This document shows positions 38,101 through 50,658 of a stretch of 64,000 bases of DNA, piece after piece (position 1 is the first letter of the stretch; each line of letters begins with the position of its first letter). This stretch comes from Burhinus oedicnemus (Eukaryota > Chordata > Aves > Charadriiformes > Burhinidae). The DNA lies in NCBI GenBank assembly GCA_008921705.1, contig VFFE01007215.1, forward strand, positions 4,170,026 to 4,234,025, given 5' to 3'. The notes beneath the pieces are model-generated. The model saw nothing but the letters and a program-made list of their open reading frames with translations. It was not told the origin of the DNA and did not search any database. Position numbers and translations under genes: made by a program.

Positions 38101-40362
38101 TGTGAAAAGAGTCAGGATTTGGACTGTATTCTGAAGTTCACAGAGTTCATTCAGCCTAATTTTCAAAAGAAATTAAATTTTTTATCAGATATCTATTTTT
38201 CCAAAGCACTTTGATCCTCAGTTCTTGATCCTGCTGATGGGGCTGGCAGGAATTGGTGTGGCCAACGGAGTTTATCTTCCAATTTCACTTCCATTAACAT
38301 TTTAAACTAATTTTTAAGATATGTCTCGGTAGTACATCTCTACAAACAAGAGAAGAGATGGTGACAGCTTATTCTAGGGAAAAAGATTTCTAATGGTTCA
38401 GCTACTACCCCCCCCCTTTTTTTTTTCTTCATCCATTGGCAATATGTGTATTTGTTATAGTGAGTTATATCTCAATATTCTACTTTGAAATACAACTGTG
38501 ACTGAACATATCAGGGTATGCGAACTGGGAAAATCTTTGTATCGTCTGGTGTAAAACTATTTATGACAAAACATATGACTGTAAGCCTTCCAGGAATCTA
38601 ATCATCTGTCTCACATACATGTTCATGCACACAAACCCCCTCACATTACCCTCTGCGCTAGCAAATTTTTAGACTTCATTGAACATGCCTGCATTAGTGT
38701 TTCCCTTTGGATCAGGAGGGCAGTTCTGAAATGAACGGGGTTTTTTTATCTTGCCAGCTGGGACTTTTACCTTACCCTGGTTTTCGGACCAATCTCACAG
38801 CAGGGTGTGACCCGAACTCCCTTCAGATAAACTGGGAGTTGTGCCCCATAAAATACACAGTGTGGGCTTGTCCTACTTGCAAGTCAGGTTTGGATCATAC
38901 TGGTATAACAGACTAAGGTGGATAATTTGGATACTTCAGGATTGGGCAGCTTCAGGTCATCACACTAACTTTTGATCATGAGATAAAAATATGAAAGACT
39001 TGAGATATTTTGACTACAAAGGACTTTCCGTACGGAATTTTTATAGTATTTCTGTAGTTAGAATTGTCTAAATTCTATATGCTTTTTCTGAACAGGTAAT
39101 CATAGTTTTGCAAATTATTCCTCATAAAAACCTTAGAGTATGAACAAGGCAGCTGAGGATTGTAATTTTAATTTCTTCAGGTTAGTTCCCCATTTGTTCG
39201 GGGAAAAAAAGAGAAGCAACCTTCTACAAATATCTAGAGATATTTCATAAAAAGCATTTCTTCTAAGCCTTGGTAATCAAGTCTTTGTATGTGTTTAAAC
39301 AGATCTAAAATTAACAATATACTTTTTTTTTCTTAATTCAGTCTGTCCATTAATGTAACTTACGTTGACTTCTGAAATGCAAGTTGCATCAGCAACCAGT
39401 TTCCTGTACAAACTAATATCTGAGATTTAGAGTTAATATTTCCATTCTCCTTGAAGGTTTATAAGTAGTTTGAGTCTTATCATGAAAATTATTGCTATGC
39501 TGCAGAACTATAGGAGGTTTTAGAAACGTCTATGAAAGCCGTTGTATGTTAAGCTATGGTAGTGTATTCTTATAGGTTGTATATTGAGCAGATTTACTCT
39601 GATTTGTGTACTCAAGTTTGCAATTTTACGAATGTGTATTTCATAGATGTAATTGATATTTTCTATCATTTCTGCATTAAATTAGCTGTCCTCTTTTGGC
39701 AATCTTAAAAGAATTAAGTTGCATCTGTAAGACAGATAAATTGTAGGTGTAACTATCACTGTGATTTAAAATTTAAAGTTCATTGGGGCACTACAACTTG
39801 AACTTTGTCTTCTAGTTTCACGTTAAATGGTCAAGCCTGAAGGCAGACATGTTAAATTAAAACACATGCTGATTATTTCATCTTCTATACTGGATGTCAT
39901 TAAAATTGTGTTGATTGGGTTAGAAAATTTGTGTTTACCCAGTAAAATAATTTGCACAGCACCTGACCTTTAGCTATTAATAGGAAGACCAATGACCATT
40001 AAAATTCAAGTTGTTGGGGTGTTTTTTGGTTTGTTTGGGGTTTTTTGGGCTTTTTTTGTTCGTTTTTTTAAATATTGAGACCTTAAAATACAGTCAAAGG
40101 AGTTCTAGAAATTTAATGCCTTCGTACTGAAGAGAGAGCTGAATCTCAACAGCTTTCTGTATGATCATCTGCTAAACAGGAGAATTAAGACATCAGCAAA
40201 TGCCAAGGCTGTTTTCCATGAGTTGTTTCCTATTTGTCATTATTTTTTTTATTTCTTAAACACTTATATTATATTTGCCATTCTTCATGTTTTAAAGAAA
40301 GATCCTATTTAACACCATCAGCAGCCTATGTAAAATTCTTGGAAACATAGAAATAACAAAGG
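35125..40362. other. unassigned AT-rich DNA
   Basis: No confident gene or mobile element. It holds a run of A at about 36609-36623, a C/T homopolymer pair at about 38408-38428 and a candidate exon at 37478-37615 (see findings). Open frames are short. Confidence 0.55.
40011..40069 (+). repeat. T/G-only low-complexity tract
   Basis: Almost 60 bases made nearly entirely of T and G, with alternating runs of T6-T7 and G4. It is a low-complexity, strand-asymmetric tract of unknown origin, about 300 bases upstream of the solo LTR. Confidence 0.85.
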
Positions 40363-40367
40363 TGAAG

Positions 40368-40765
40368 TGTCCTGGTTCTGGCTGGGATAGGGTTCATTTT
40401 CACAAGAAGCTGGGATGGGACACAGCAAGGACTGCTGACCCAAACTAACCAAAAGGGTATTTAATAACATGTGATATTATGCTTAGTATATAGCTGGGAG
40501 AGCTGGCCAGGAGGCCAGGAATCGCTGCTTGGGAGTGGGCTGGGTGTTTTGGGTTCCAGTGGATGAGCGGTTAAAATTGTGCATTAATCCTTTATCAGGA
40601 TTAAAGTTACTGTTTTTCTCTTCCTTTGCTGTTCTGTTAAACTGTCTTTATCCCAGCCCACGAGTTTTGCCTTTTTCTTCCCATTCTCTGTCCCATCCTG
40701 ACAGGGGGGAAAGGTGAGTGAGTGACCGCGTGGTTCTTTGTTGCTTCTGGGGCTAAACCACGACA
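40368..40765 (+). mobile_element. solo LTR, avian ERVL-like, with 5-bp target duplication
   Basis: A 398-base solo LTR with TG...CA ends and inverted termini (TGTCCTGGTTC at the start, AAACCACGACA at the end). It is flanked by a perfect 5-base duplication TGAAG at 40363-40367 and 40766-40770. The U3 core at 40436-40497 leads into a TATATA box at 40487-40492. A GTTAAACTGTC block near 40636 and a G-rich 3' part (CAGGGGGGAAAGGTGAG near 40700) follow. Termini, 5-base duplication and internal words fit the ERVL-like LTR that is abundant in birds. Compared with my memory of that LTR, the distal U3 seems shortened after CATTTTC near 40402. No internal retroviral genes are present, so the provirus was lost by LTR-LTR recombination. 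Confidence 0.92.
40487..40492 (+). promoter_or_regulatory. TATA box of the solo LTR
   Basis: TATATA inside TTAGTATATAGCTGGG, at the same place relative to the shared U3 core as the TATA box of the 20.3-kb LTR. Probably the original LTR promoter; present activity is unknown. Confidence 0.6.
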
Positions 40766-40794
40766 TGAAGTTAAATACAAAAAAAATACATCAT

Positions 40795-40998
40795 ACTTCT
40801 TTACTTTGAGGGTAACAGAGCACTAGAAGAGGCAGCCCAGAGAGGTTGTGGAGTCTCCTTCTCTGGAGCTAATTCAAAACCCACCTGGATGCATTCCTGG
40901 CGAACCTGCTCTCAGTGAACCTGATTTAGCAGAGGGGTTGGATTAGATAATCTCCAAAGGTCCTTTCCATCCCCTACCATTCTGTGATTCTGTGATTG
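40795..40998 (+). mobile_element. CR1: old CR1 LINE 3' end
   Basis: About 200 bases of CR1 3' end: CTTTACTTTGAGGGTAACAG (40799), GAGGTTGTGGAGTCTCCTTC (40842), TCTCCAAAGGTCCTTTCCAT (40951) and tail ATTCTGTGATTCTGTGATT. It is a different, older subfamily from the other copies (tail unit TTCTGTGA). The solo LTR inserted about 25-30 bases upstream of it. Confidence 0.88.
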
Positions 40999-41157
40999 AG
41001 CTATGTCTATTTTAATTATCCTTTCTGATCTCACCATTTACAACATAGAAATTGAGGAAATTGATAATAGATTTGAGATAACATTATAAATATCTCAAAA
41101 GGAGGAAAGTAGAGAGACTGTATAAATTTCCTCTCGTGAATTAAAATTTTATCAAAT

Positions 41158-41582
41158 AGAATCATAGAATCATAGAATCATTTAGGTTGGAAAAGACCTT
41201 TAAGATCACCTAGTCCAACCATTGACCCTACTCTACCAGGTCTGCCACTAAACCGTGTCTCTAACCACCACATCTACACGACTTTCAAACACATCTAGGG
41301 ATGGTGACTCAACCACCTCCCTGGGCAGCCTGTTCCAATGTTTGATAACTCTTTCAGTGAAAAATTTTTTCCTAATGTACAGCCTAAACCTCCCCTGGCA
41401 CAACCTGAACCCGTTTCCTCTTGTCCTATCTCTAGTTACTTGGGAGAAGAGATCAGCTCCTGTCTCACTACAGCCTCCTTTCAGGTAGTTGTAGAGAGCA
41501 ATAAAATCTCTCCTCAACCTTCTCTTCTCCAGACTCAACAATCCTAATTCCTTCAGCTGCTCCTCATAAGACATGTTCTCCA
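41158..41582 (-). mobile_element. CR1: CR1 LINE copy F (inverted)
   Basis: On the minus strand, ORF2 C-terminus from [18 protein letters not shown] to its natural stop near 41248, with blocks [45 protein letters not shown] and [12 protein letters not shown]. The 3' UTR and tail (three ATAGAATC units on the plus strand) are at 41158-41190. The open frame runs into unrelated flanking sequence at its 5' truncation point near 41582, so the upstream residues of the 142-codon frame are not CR1. It is closely related to copy B at 21121-21566 and in the opposite orientation, about 20 kb away. Confidence 0.93.
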
Positions 41583-43978
41583 CAAGAGCAGCCTGGATCT
41601 TAAGATATATGGGCACAGTCTTGTGTCTTTTCTCTCGTGAAAAACAAATCCGTAATTGTAATGGCCTCATCATCACTTAGTCCCTTTCCGCCAAAATAAA
41701 ATTTACTATTCTAAGTAATGATATTCCTCAGCTATTTTCATCACGTTTTACATTGATAAATGAAGCTAAGATTTTTCTCAGCTCCTTCTAATCCTTCCAA
41801 ATATTCTAAAGTTCTTCTAGATGTAGTAAGTCCAGCAAGGATTGTGCCATAGCTGTCCTCATATACTTTTTTTGAGTCTCAGGAGTCAGATGTGCACCAA
41901 GATGATCTGTGAAGTCTGCATAAAGGGAAAGATTTTGTTTCAGGATCCCCATCACTTTTATAGTCCTGGACAAAGGATAACCTGTAGTACACCAAGTAGT
42001 TGATACATTGGTCCGTTGGCTTAACAGCTGTCCTCTTGGACTAATGTCAGAGAGCAGACCATTAAAATCAGGAACGTGACAAACACACAGGAGAGTTTGC
42101 ACCTCAAAGTAAAGGTGGCAAAAAAGACACAGAACCTGTGTCTATCATAGCTTAAATGCGAACTGAACATTTCTTTAACTGAAAATAATATTGCCATGTA
42201 AAACCCATAACTAAAATAAGAGCCACGTGGGATGCTTTAAATCATCAAGAAAAGAAAAGGGACTTGAACTGTGCATCCAATCTCACTTAGCAAATGGTTG
42301 TGTGTATCACATAGGTACTTTTGAGTCCCCATTCCCACAGGGAGAGTACAAAGATTAATTACAGATCTGACAATAACTTTCATCCATGTGCTGTAGCAAG
42401 CTGTGTTCTCTGCCTTCTCTTTATTTTTTTTTTTTCTGTTTTATCTGTCAGATTGCCTGACTGTACCCTTTTCTCTCATGCCTAACATGCTGAGTGAGGG
42501 AAGATTTTGTTTTAACTTTTGGTTCGTTAAGACCTTGGCGAGGATCAGCAGATTAAGTGACCTGCTTGATTGCAAAGGGGTTTTTTTTGTTCCCATTTGT
42601 TACGTCTGCCTGTAGTTCTCTGCTCCTGGTTGGTTATATCAATGGCAATATTTCTGAAAGAATTCCTGAATATTTAAAAATAGATATCTTTCCACTTCCC
42701 AGTTCTTGCAGTTTATCAGAATGGTTTAAGACCACCTGGTTTAATACTCCCCTGCCCCATGCCAATGATCTACTCTGTCCTTTGTTCTTGGCAGTTGGTT
42801 TGGGATTTAAGCATACTGATGCACCTAGCGCTGCCAAGGTGAAAACAAACACCTTGTAACTGTTCCTTCACAATAAGATCCCCATCCCCACAGAGGGTTC
42901 TCCAGTTCCTTCTCTGGTCTTCTGAGTGTAGAAAACATGTAAACTTATCATTAGCAAAATTCTTACATACAAACCGTTCACAGAAGAATGCATTTTTGCA
43001 TGGCCTTTTCAGTGTGGTATATCCAGGCTATATCCATGTTGAAGCGCCTTGTAACTGTATTTAAATAACCAACAGCAGGACAATCCATATTAGGTCCTTT
43101 CATGTCCATCAGTGTAGCCATGATGGTAGATATCTGCTGCTGGTGGTGCCAGTTATAATTTCCCCACTGATCTCAAAAATACAAGGTCAGGATCAGTGTA
43201 AAGCATATGCAGCTGAAAACTCACAAAAGAGAAAAGAAACTACATTCTTTGAGCCAGCAGTATTTAAATCAATGTAATGCTGTTTTAGCACATACCCACT
43301 GTCTTCTTTCATAGACTTCTGACCTGGATCCCTCCTGCTTGCATGAAGAATGTTAAATTTACTTTACTTCAAAGACATAGGCTTTATTCTGAACAGAAAG
43401 TGGGAAGGTGGGAAAAGGCAGAAGAAAGATCAGTAAATACTGTGTTTACCACATTAAAGAAGAAACAAAACCCTGCCATCATGTGCAACATTATTCTTAT
43501 CAGGTATTCCAGGCTATTTTTAATTCTCTGTCCTAAAGCTGTGCCATGTTGTAACTCAGTAATGTTGTTTTCATAATCTTCAGAGAATGAATGCTCACAT
43601 TTTTATTAAATGTGAAATTAAATCAATGGCACCTTCTTTTTTTTTGAAATTCCTTTATGGATAGCTGTCAACCTACTTGTACAACAAAAATAATTCCTTG
43701 TTTAAACAGACATCTGGGCTGAATTTGGCTATATTGCACAGTATTTCTGTGTTGCAGAAAATTCTGAAAAGCATAATAAATGCATTATGTTACAAACATC
43801 AAAGTTACAGTGCTTTTGTTTTCGCCGTGGACAGGTATCCATGTGTTAAGTATCTGCTAAAGTCAGCTCCAATCAAACTGTCTTCTAATTCTTTAGAAGG
43901 CTTTCACACAACATAGAAAACTAGGGGAGTGACACACCACAATAGTACAAGGTGTTTGTGGGGTGTTGGGGGCTGGGG
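41583..43978. other. unassigned DNA
   Basis: No gene or mobile element recognised. Open frames reach about 100 codons without known motifs. The last 30 bases become strongly G-rich (GGGG, GGGGG and GGGG runs) just before the assembly gap. Confidence 0.6.
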
Positions 43979-44571
43979 NNNNNNNNNNNNNNNNNNNNNN
44001 NNNNNNNNNNNNNNNNNNNNNNNNNNNNNNNNNNNNNNNNNNNNNNNNNNNNNNNNNNNNNNNNNNNNNNNNNNNNNNNNNNNNNNNNNNNNNNNNNNNN
44101 NNNNNNNNNNNNNNNNNNNNNNNNNNNNNNNNNNNNNNNNNNNNNNNNNNNNNNNNNNNNNNNNNNNNNNNNNNNNNNNNNNNNNNNNNNNNNNNNNNNN
44201 NNNNNNNNNNNNNNNNNNNNNNNNNNNNNNNNNNNNNNNNNNNNNNNNNNNNNNNNNNNNNNNNNNNNNNNNNNNNNNNNNNNNNNNNNNNNNNNNNNNN
44301 NNNNNNNNNNNNNNNNNNNNNNNNNNNNNNNNNNNNNNNNNNNNNNNNNNNNNNNNNNNNNNNNNNNNNNNNNNNNNNNNNNNNNNNNNNNNNNNNNNNN
44401 NNNNNNNNNNNNNNNNNNNNNNNNNNNNNNNNNNNNNNNNNNNNNNNNNNNNNNNNNNNNNNNNNNNNNNNNNNNNNNNNNNNNNNNNNNNNNNNNNNNN
44501 NNNNNNNNNNNNNNNNNNNNNNNNNNNNNNNNNNNNNNNNNNNNNNNNNNNNNNNNNNNNNNNNNNNNNNN
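43979..44571. other. assembly gap (593 N)
   Basis: A run of 593 unknown bases. The left flank is G-rich with three close G runs; the right flank starts GCATTGAGGGGCTTATAGG. Any frame spanning it is meaningless. Confidence 1.
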
Positions 44572-47279
44572 GCATTGAGGGGCTTATAGGACCTCAAAAG
44601 TGTACAAGGCAGAGTTGCGTATTTCAGGTAGATGTTGGATAAGCTTGTTCCCAGAGCAGGAAGAAAAGAAGTAGAAGAGATGAATTTGGAAGTTAGCTTA
44701 CCTTGTGGAAAGTATAGAAGGCAAAAACAAAGGGCTCAGTTTTCAACTTTTTTTATGATACTTTTTTTTTAAAGAATAGGCTACATAAATACAGGTGGAA
44801 GAAAATTGGCAATTTCTTCCACACCAAAAAATCTGGGGCTTGCTGTAGAGGTTAAGTATGAGTCATGCTTCTACAGAGTCTCTGAATTTCACAGTACAAT
44901 GTGAAGAGGTTTATACGACTATTGAAGTGTATCCAAGCAGAGTGGAAGGGTCACCATTTAGAGGTAATATGACCTGGCCGTCTCTGGAGTATAATGTCTG
45001 TGTTGGACAATATACTTTAAAATGAATATGGGTCAGTCTGGGAGAACCAAGAAAAGAACCACAAAGAATGACCAGAGATCTAGAAAACAGGACTTTTGTA
45101 GAGATTAGAATGCATTGTATTGAACTGAATGCATTTCTAATTTAGAGTAAAGGAAGAAACAATCATCAAATATTCAAGAAGGAAATAAACTATTTTGCAC
45201 AGTGAATTGGAGAAGAATTACACTGTAAAAAGGAAATTTAGGCTACACATTGTGAATAAAAGCATTGTACTGGTAAGGACAGTTAGACCTGGAATGGACT
45301 AGAAAAAAATTCTGTCCTTGAACACTTTCATATCTTAATCCTGTATGACAAAGCTGTGTGAACATGCATACTGTGATCATTTTACACAGCTCGAAGTCTC
45401 TCATCTGCATCCAGTTAAGGTAGAATTCACCTCATCTAGCAGTACACATTGTACTATTGAAGCTGATTTATCTTGAATGAAGGTAAAAACTTAGATTGAA
45501 ACAAACACTTAAGAGCTGTGCTGTAGAGTTTTTAAAAAGCCAAGGTTCACCAGCACAAAAGTCTACGTTTTGTCAGAGGAATTCCCTTAGTATTTTGCAT
45601 GAATGTTAGACTTTGCTGACTAACATCTGGAAATGTGCAAGCTATGAAATTCATGCCAACGTCTTTCACTGATCAACCATTAACGTGCACTGTCTGCGTA
45701 AATTCTAAGCAGACAGATTTCAAATAAGCATTAATATACGTTAGAAACTGCTTTTGGAATTATCTGTTGCTGTGACAGGAAGAAAGTAAATGACAAAAGC
45801 ACTGAAGAAGATTCAGCTATTACTTCTGCTGTAATTTGAGCTTAAATGTGTGATGAGAAGTGATTCAGGGGATTTGCTCTTCTTGTGCTGAAATATGTGT
45901 GTGCAGTGTGAAGTGATGAAATTTGCAAAGGAGTATACTAGAGATAACAGGGAGTAGTTCAGAATTTACATCAAAGTCAGTAGTCAGCAGGACAGGCTGG
46001 TCTGTCTATAGTATGTGGTAGGTCATTGGTAGCTTACTTGTCATGTATCACCCTTTTATTGAAATGTAATTGTGTATGAATATGGATTCTGGCAGCCAAC
46101 TATGGGCTGTTATAAACAACTCCAACTTTGAGAATACTGCAGAAAGTAAAAATCATTTCTTTTGTTTAACTTCTCTGTGTTTTACAGGCACAAGGGAACA
46201 GTTTCTTTTCATCAGCAGCTTTGTAAGAATTCTTTTAAAGTGAATCCTCCCAAAGCCATTTGTCTTTCATGGAAGTGTTGTTGATACCAGCATGTTCAGA
46301 AGGTCCTTTTCCCAGTATGGAAATCTAAAACACAACAGGAGCGATCTTGTTCCTCTTTCATATGTAAGAGCCACAAACAATAAAGTTCATTACTATGGGA
46401 TATAGGTCGTCTCTTGGAAAATATTAATTCTTAGATTCTTCATAAGTATAAATATTCTTCACAGTGAATTCTTTTCTTGTTATGTGTTTCAAGTCTGCTC
46501 TGTCTGGTTTATCTGATCTGTGCCTATAAATTCTGAGTTCCACTAGCAACTGAAGTGTATATTTTCCATAACACAAGGTACAGGAAAACTATCATCAACC
46601 CATTTAGTGTTCCCTGTTCCCACTAACTAAAACTCCTAAAGCATATTCCTAATGACATGTCAGAATTTGTGGTCTTTTTTTTAGGGAAAAGAAATCTGAA
46701 AGGAAACACTGGCAGTTTATTTGCAAAGTGGCATTTAAACACCCTGTGTCCCTATGTGCTCTTTCAAAGATTAAAGAAGCTCCATGGTAAACCAGCGAGC
46801 CAAGCTGAGAACTGATATTCTGTTTTGCATTATTGTTTTTAAGTAATTTCCTATATTGAAGATGTACTGTAATTCCCTACCCTATTACCCACTTGTGAAT
46901 TTGCCCGTAAAGTAACATAATCAAAGAAATAAGATGTAGATGCTTGTTTGTGAAAAACTAAACAGACTACTTTCAAAGATAAGTTAAAAATTCAGATAAC
47001 CTTTGATTCTGGCCAGAAATGTAACTAAAAGATGAGAGAATTTCCTTTTGAATTGTTTTTCATTGCTAATGCTGAAAGAAAGAGGGTTCTTTCTACATCA
47101 GAAAGTGAAAGATGTGATATTTGGAAAGAGGTTAGGTTTAAAAATAGGCATGAGACCTTAAGGAAAGGGGAGTTCTTGCTCTGTAACCTAGAAACTAATT
47201 CTCTAAAGAGGTATCCACTACAGCAAGACCTGAAAAGAAAATTTTAAAAATTCAGGGAAATAAGCAGAATAAATCTTCT

Positions 47280-47296
47280 AAAAAAAAAAAAAAAAA
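47280..47296 (+). repeat. A17 run 6 bases after an AATAAA
   Basis: Seventeen consecutive A, preceded by AATAAA at 47268-47273. The arrangement resembles the 3' end of a retroposed polyadenylated transcript, but no target duplication was found, and the spacing from signal to tail is shorter than usual. Confidence 0.9.
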
Positions 47297-50200
47297 GAGT
47301 CATTACAAATGAAGTAGTAGTCACAGGCAGTGACTTCGGTCTGTAGCTCTTGCTCATGTGGTCCTTTGTAGTGAGACATTCTGTTTGGAGGTAATTTTTT
47401 CATAATTGAAAATAACTGTCTCTGAAAAATGTAGGAAACAGGGTTTATAAATGCTTACCATACAACAAATTCTTTGTGTACTGGAATTTCATGGTAAGAA
47501 TTCTAACTGTATGGTTCTGGGACTTTCTACACACAGGAAAATAGAAAATATCTTGCTACCATTCTTTATTTAAAATGTCACAGAGGGCATATGATTTTAG
47601 TTAGCAATGCAAAAATCAGATCATCCTTTCCTGTGCTTTCAGTAATGCCAAAGGGAGTTTGATATGTAACATTTGTCAGCAAAATTTGGCTGGTGTATCT
47701 GGCACTTTCAAGGATGTACAGCAGTGTAATGAAGTGAAGAAACCCTCCTTTCCCTTGCACAGCATGTGTAGTGGCCAACTCAAACTTGCAATCTGTGCAC
47801 TCGCCTCTGAGTGAATGAAGGCTGTTGACAGATGATGCTGAGAAAGTAAGTGTTTAGTGCCTCTTTTCTTGCATCAACCTTTACTAAAAAGTAAACTGAA
47901 CAGAAGAAAATAAAGGACGGAAAAAAACAAGAACAAGAAAATCTTTTAATCTTGACCAAGGAAAGAACAAAAAACAGAGAGTACTTAACTGCTCTTAAAT
48001 CAGGTGAGCCTGATGAACTTCATCTGTGGATACTCCAGATCTGCAGCTGTGGTTTTTGAGAATATTTGGAGGATTAGCAAGGGGTCAGAAAAATGAAAAA
48101 TACACCTGTGATATCTGCCTCTAAATAGGGGAAAAAGGACGAAGTCAGTGGCTGTGTACTGCTCGGTTTAATTTCAGACTGTACAGTTCAGGAAAGGACT
48201 GGGCTGTCGGATCAAAAGCAAACCTGAAGGGAGAGACCTACCTTGTAAAGACACAAAGGAATTCTGAGAGATTTGTTTCAAGCCCTCTTCTTTTAAGGTT
48301 TCCCTGCCTAAAGGGTTACGTTGTTCCAGGCAATAACAGTAACAACAAAAAACCCTTGGAGTAGAAATTCGAAATAATTTTCCAGATGCCATGCTCTCTT
48401 TAATGAAAAGCAAGACGGTCTGACCTGAAGACTCTAATTTTGACTTGAGGCCACTTCACATCAACACTAGAGGTCTTTACAGGTGGTAGAATGAACATCT
48501 TATCTGGTACAATATAGATATAGTTAATTCTGTACTGGGGCAGGGAAAGGGCCAACAAGACTCCTTGATATCCTTTCCAACATTTTTCATTGGTGTTGTT
48601 CTAAAATAGGCCTTGAGTTCCTTTAAAAGTATATTGATGTAGTATAAATTTCAGATACTGAACATACACAGTAAGCTGAACAATAACAACCCACAAACAA
48701 AGGATTAGTTGTTCATATTCACTAGCAAATAATTTCATTTTAAATACATTTGAAATTACACAGAAATGCATGGGTTGTCATTAGATCAGTGTTACATGTG
48801 CTGAACATGCAATTTCATGATGAATAAATGTTCTAAATAAGTCTGCTGTGCTGCTAAAACTAGAAGTTATTACAAGTCTTTACAGTTAAGCAATATTCCA
48901 GCTGACTTGCATTCAGCAACCAAATTACAGGAAGGAGGTAATAGTTGAACCTGTATGGGTGGTCTTTAATAGGAGGTGAAAAAGTGACTTAGGTAGATCA
49001 AAAATTAATCTTACAGTTTCTGGCATCATTGTTGCCAATAAGGTTTTCTGTAAAGCCTTCAGTATTAGTTGTTTTTCTGTATTAGTCCAATACATGGAGT
49101 TACTTTGAAAAGACAGTGTCTTTCATTTTTACTGAATATTTTCTGTGAGTTTCTCGGACTTATGCTGACAATCTATTAACATCAAGCGAAATAGCTTCAG
49201 AGCCAGTCAGTAATTAGCATGGTTCAGTCCACATCTTGGATGGTCTATAAATATATAACCATTTCTAAAAATTCTTTTGATGTTTTGATTTTTAAGCACT
49301 CAATGACTGATACCTTCTTAACAAATAGTAATTGGAGTAAGCTTTATTTCCATTGAGAAAACATATCTCTATTCTGCTTATTGAAATTGGTGCTCTGATA
49401 GGAAGAATATTGTAGTACGATTTATCTGATCGCTGCTATTGGCATGGCTTGACTTTCACAATGAAATATATGTGAAGATTTAATTGTAAAGAAAAGTCTT
49501 TTTTGTTCTTTTCCAAATACATTCCTTAGTACATTTTTCTGCTCTAATAGGTTTATTTAATTTCCATAATTGTTAAGAGCTGGGAAAAAACTTGGACTTA
49601 TAATTTAATGTACCAAGCAGAAGTAGGAATATGATGCAGTTGAGTTTTAGACATTCAACTTTTATTCCCTTACATTTTCATTTCTTCTTGTATGCAAATA
49701 TGCTGCCTCAGAATCCTGTGGTTGCTGTAGTTAACCTACAACTACAATAAAAATAATACCTTTTCCTAAAAAACTCGATATATACTTCATGTTGTGCATC
49801 ATTTCTAAATTGTTTAACTTCCTCTTTCTATGTCAAGCTGTTTATTGACAGTACAAACTTATAAAAACAGGTTATGTTGTTATGGAGCTTTACCTTTCCT
49901 AGGAAGAAGAGCTCTAGGTATTTACTTCAGCAATCTATGAAGGATTCTGTTCTCATGGGGTTTTGCTGGGCTTTTTTGTTTAGCTTTATTTCTACCAAGA
50001 AATATTCAGTGAAGACAAAAATCAAGAAATTAAAATTGTGCTGTTCACATGAACTGACTGCACAACTCTATGCCAAAGTAATGGAGCAATTCCTCAGTTC
50101 CGGGTTTTCCTGGTGCAAGATAGAAAACTTTTGGACTATGGCAAACTTCACAGATTGGAAAATGCATTTTCAAAAAAACTAAACCCCAACCTCCTCCAAC

Positions 50201-50638
50201 TTGCTGCCCAAAAAACCCAAAACAACACAACTGTTTCCTTTAAGGTATTTTGTCACTGAGAGTTCAGTTACCAGCACATGCAAAAAAAAAAAAATAAAAA
50301 AATCCACAACTGCCAAACTAGCTCCGTTTCTCTTGAACAGGTTGCCAGGTGGTTGCCTGTTTTATTCAGTGGACACAACTCCAGGGTAAGGACACACTGC
50401 AGTTGATTCTGGTTGTTTGCCGGAGTTGTAGTTGTTCAAACTTGTGTGCTGGTTATCCTGCATTTCCACAAAACACAACTGCAGGGCACAAAAAATAGAT
50501 ATCAGTATTAAAAGGGGTACTGCTTGCTAGCATTTTTTCCTGAACTTCGGCACACTTACATTTGCTTTCCTTGTTGAATTAAGTGTGGGGTAAGTGTAGA
50601 ACCTTTGTCAAACACAACCCAGCTCCATAGGTCAATAG

Positions 50639-50658
50639 AAATAAATAAATAAATAAAT
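50639..50658 (+). repeat. (AAAT)5 microsatellite
   Basis: Five perfect AAAT units. Confidence 0.97.

Noticed and set aside
41248..41676. 142-codon minus-strand frame as a separate gene
   Set aside because: The C-terminal part is CR1 ORF2; the first residues are read-through from unrelated flanking DNA at the truncation point.
43893..44642. Long frames of more than 200 codons on both strands
   Set aside because: They consist almost wholly of unknown bases in the assembly gap.
48520..48600. Possible ancient CR1 3' end (CCTTTCCAACATTTTTC)
   Set aside because: Only one short block resembles the CR1 3' UTR, and the tail and flanking blocks are missing.
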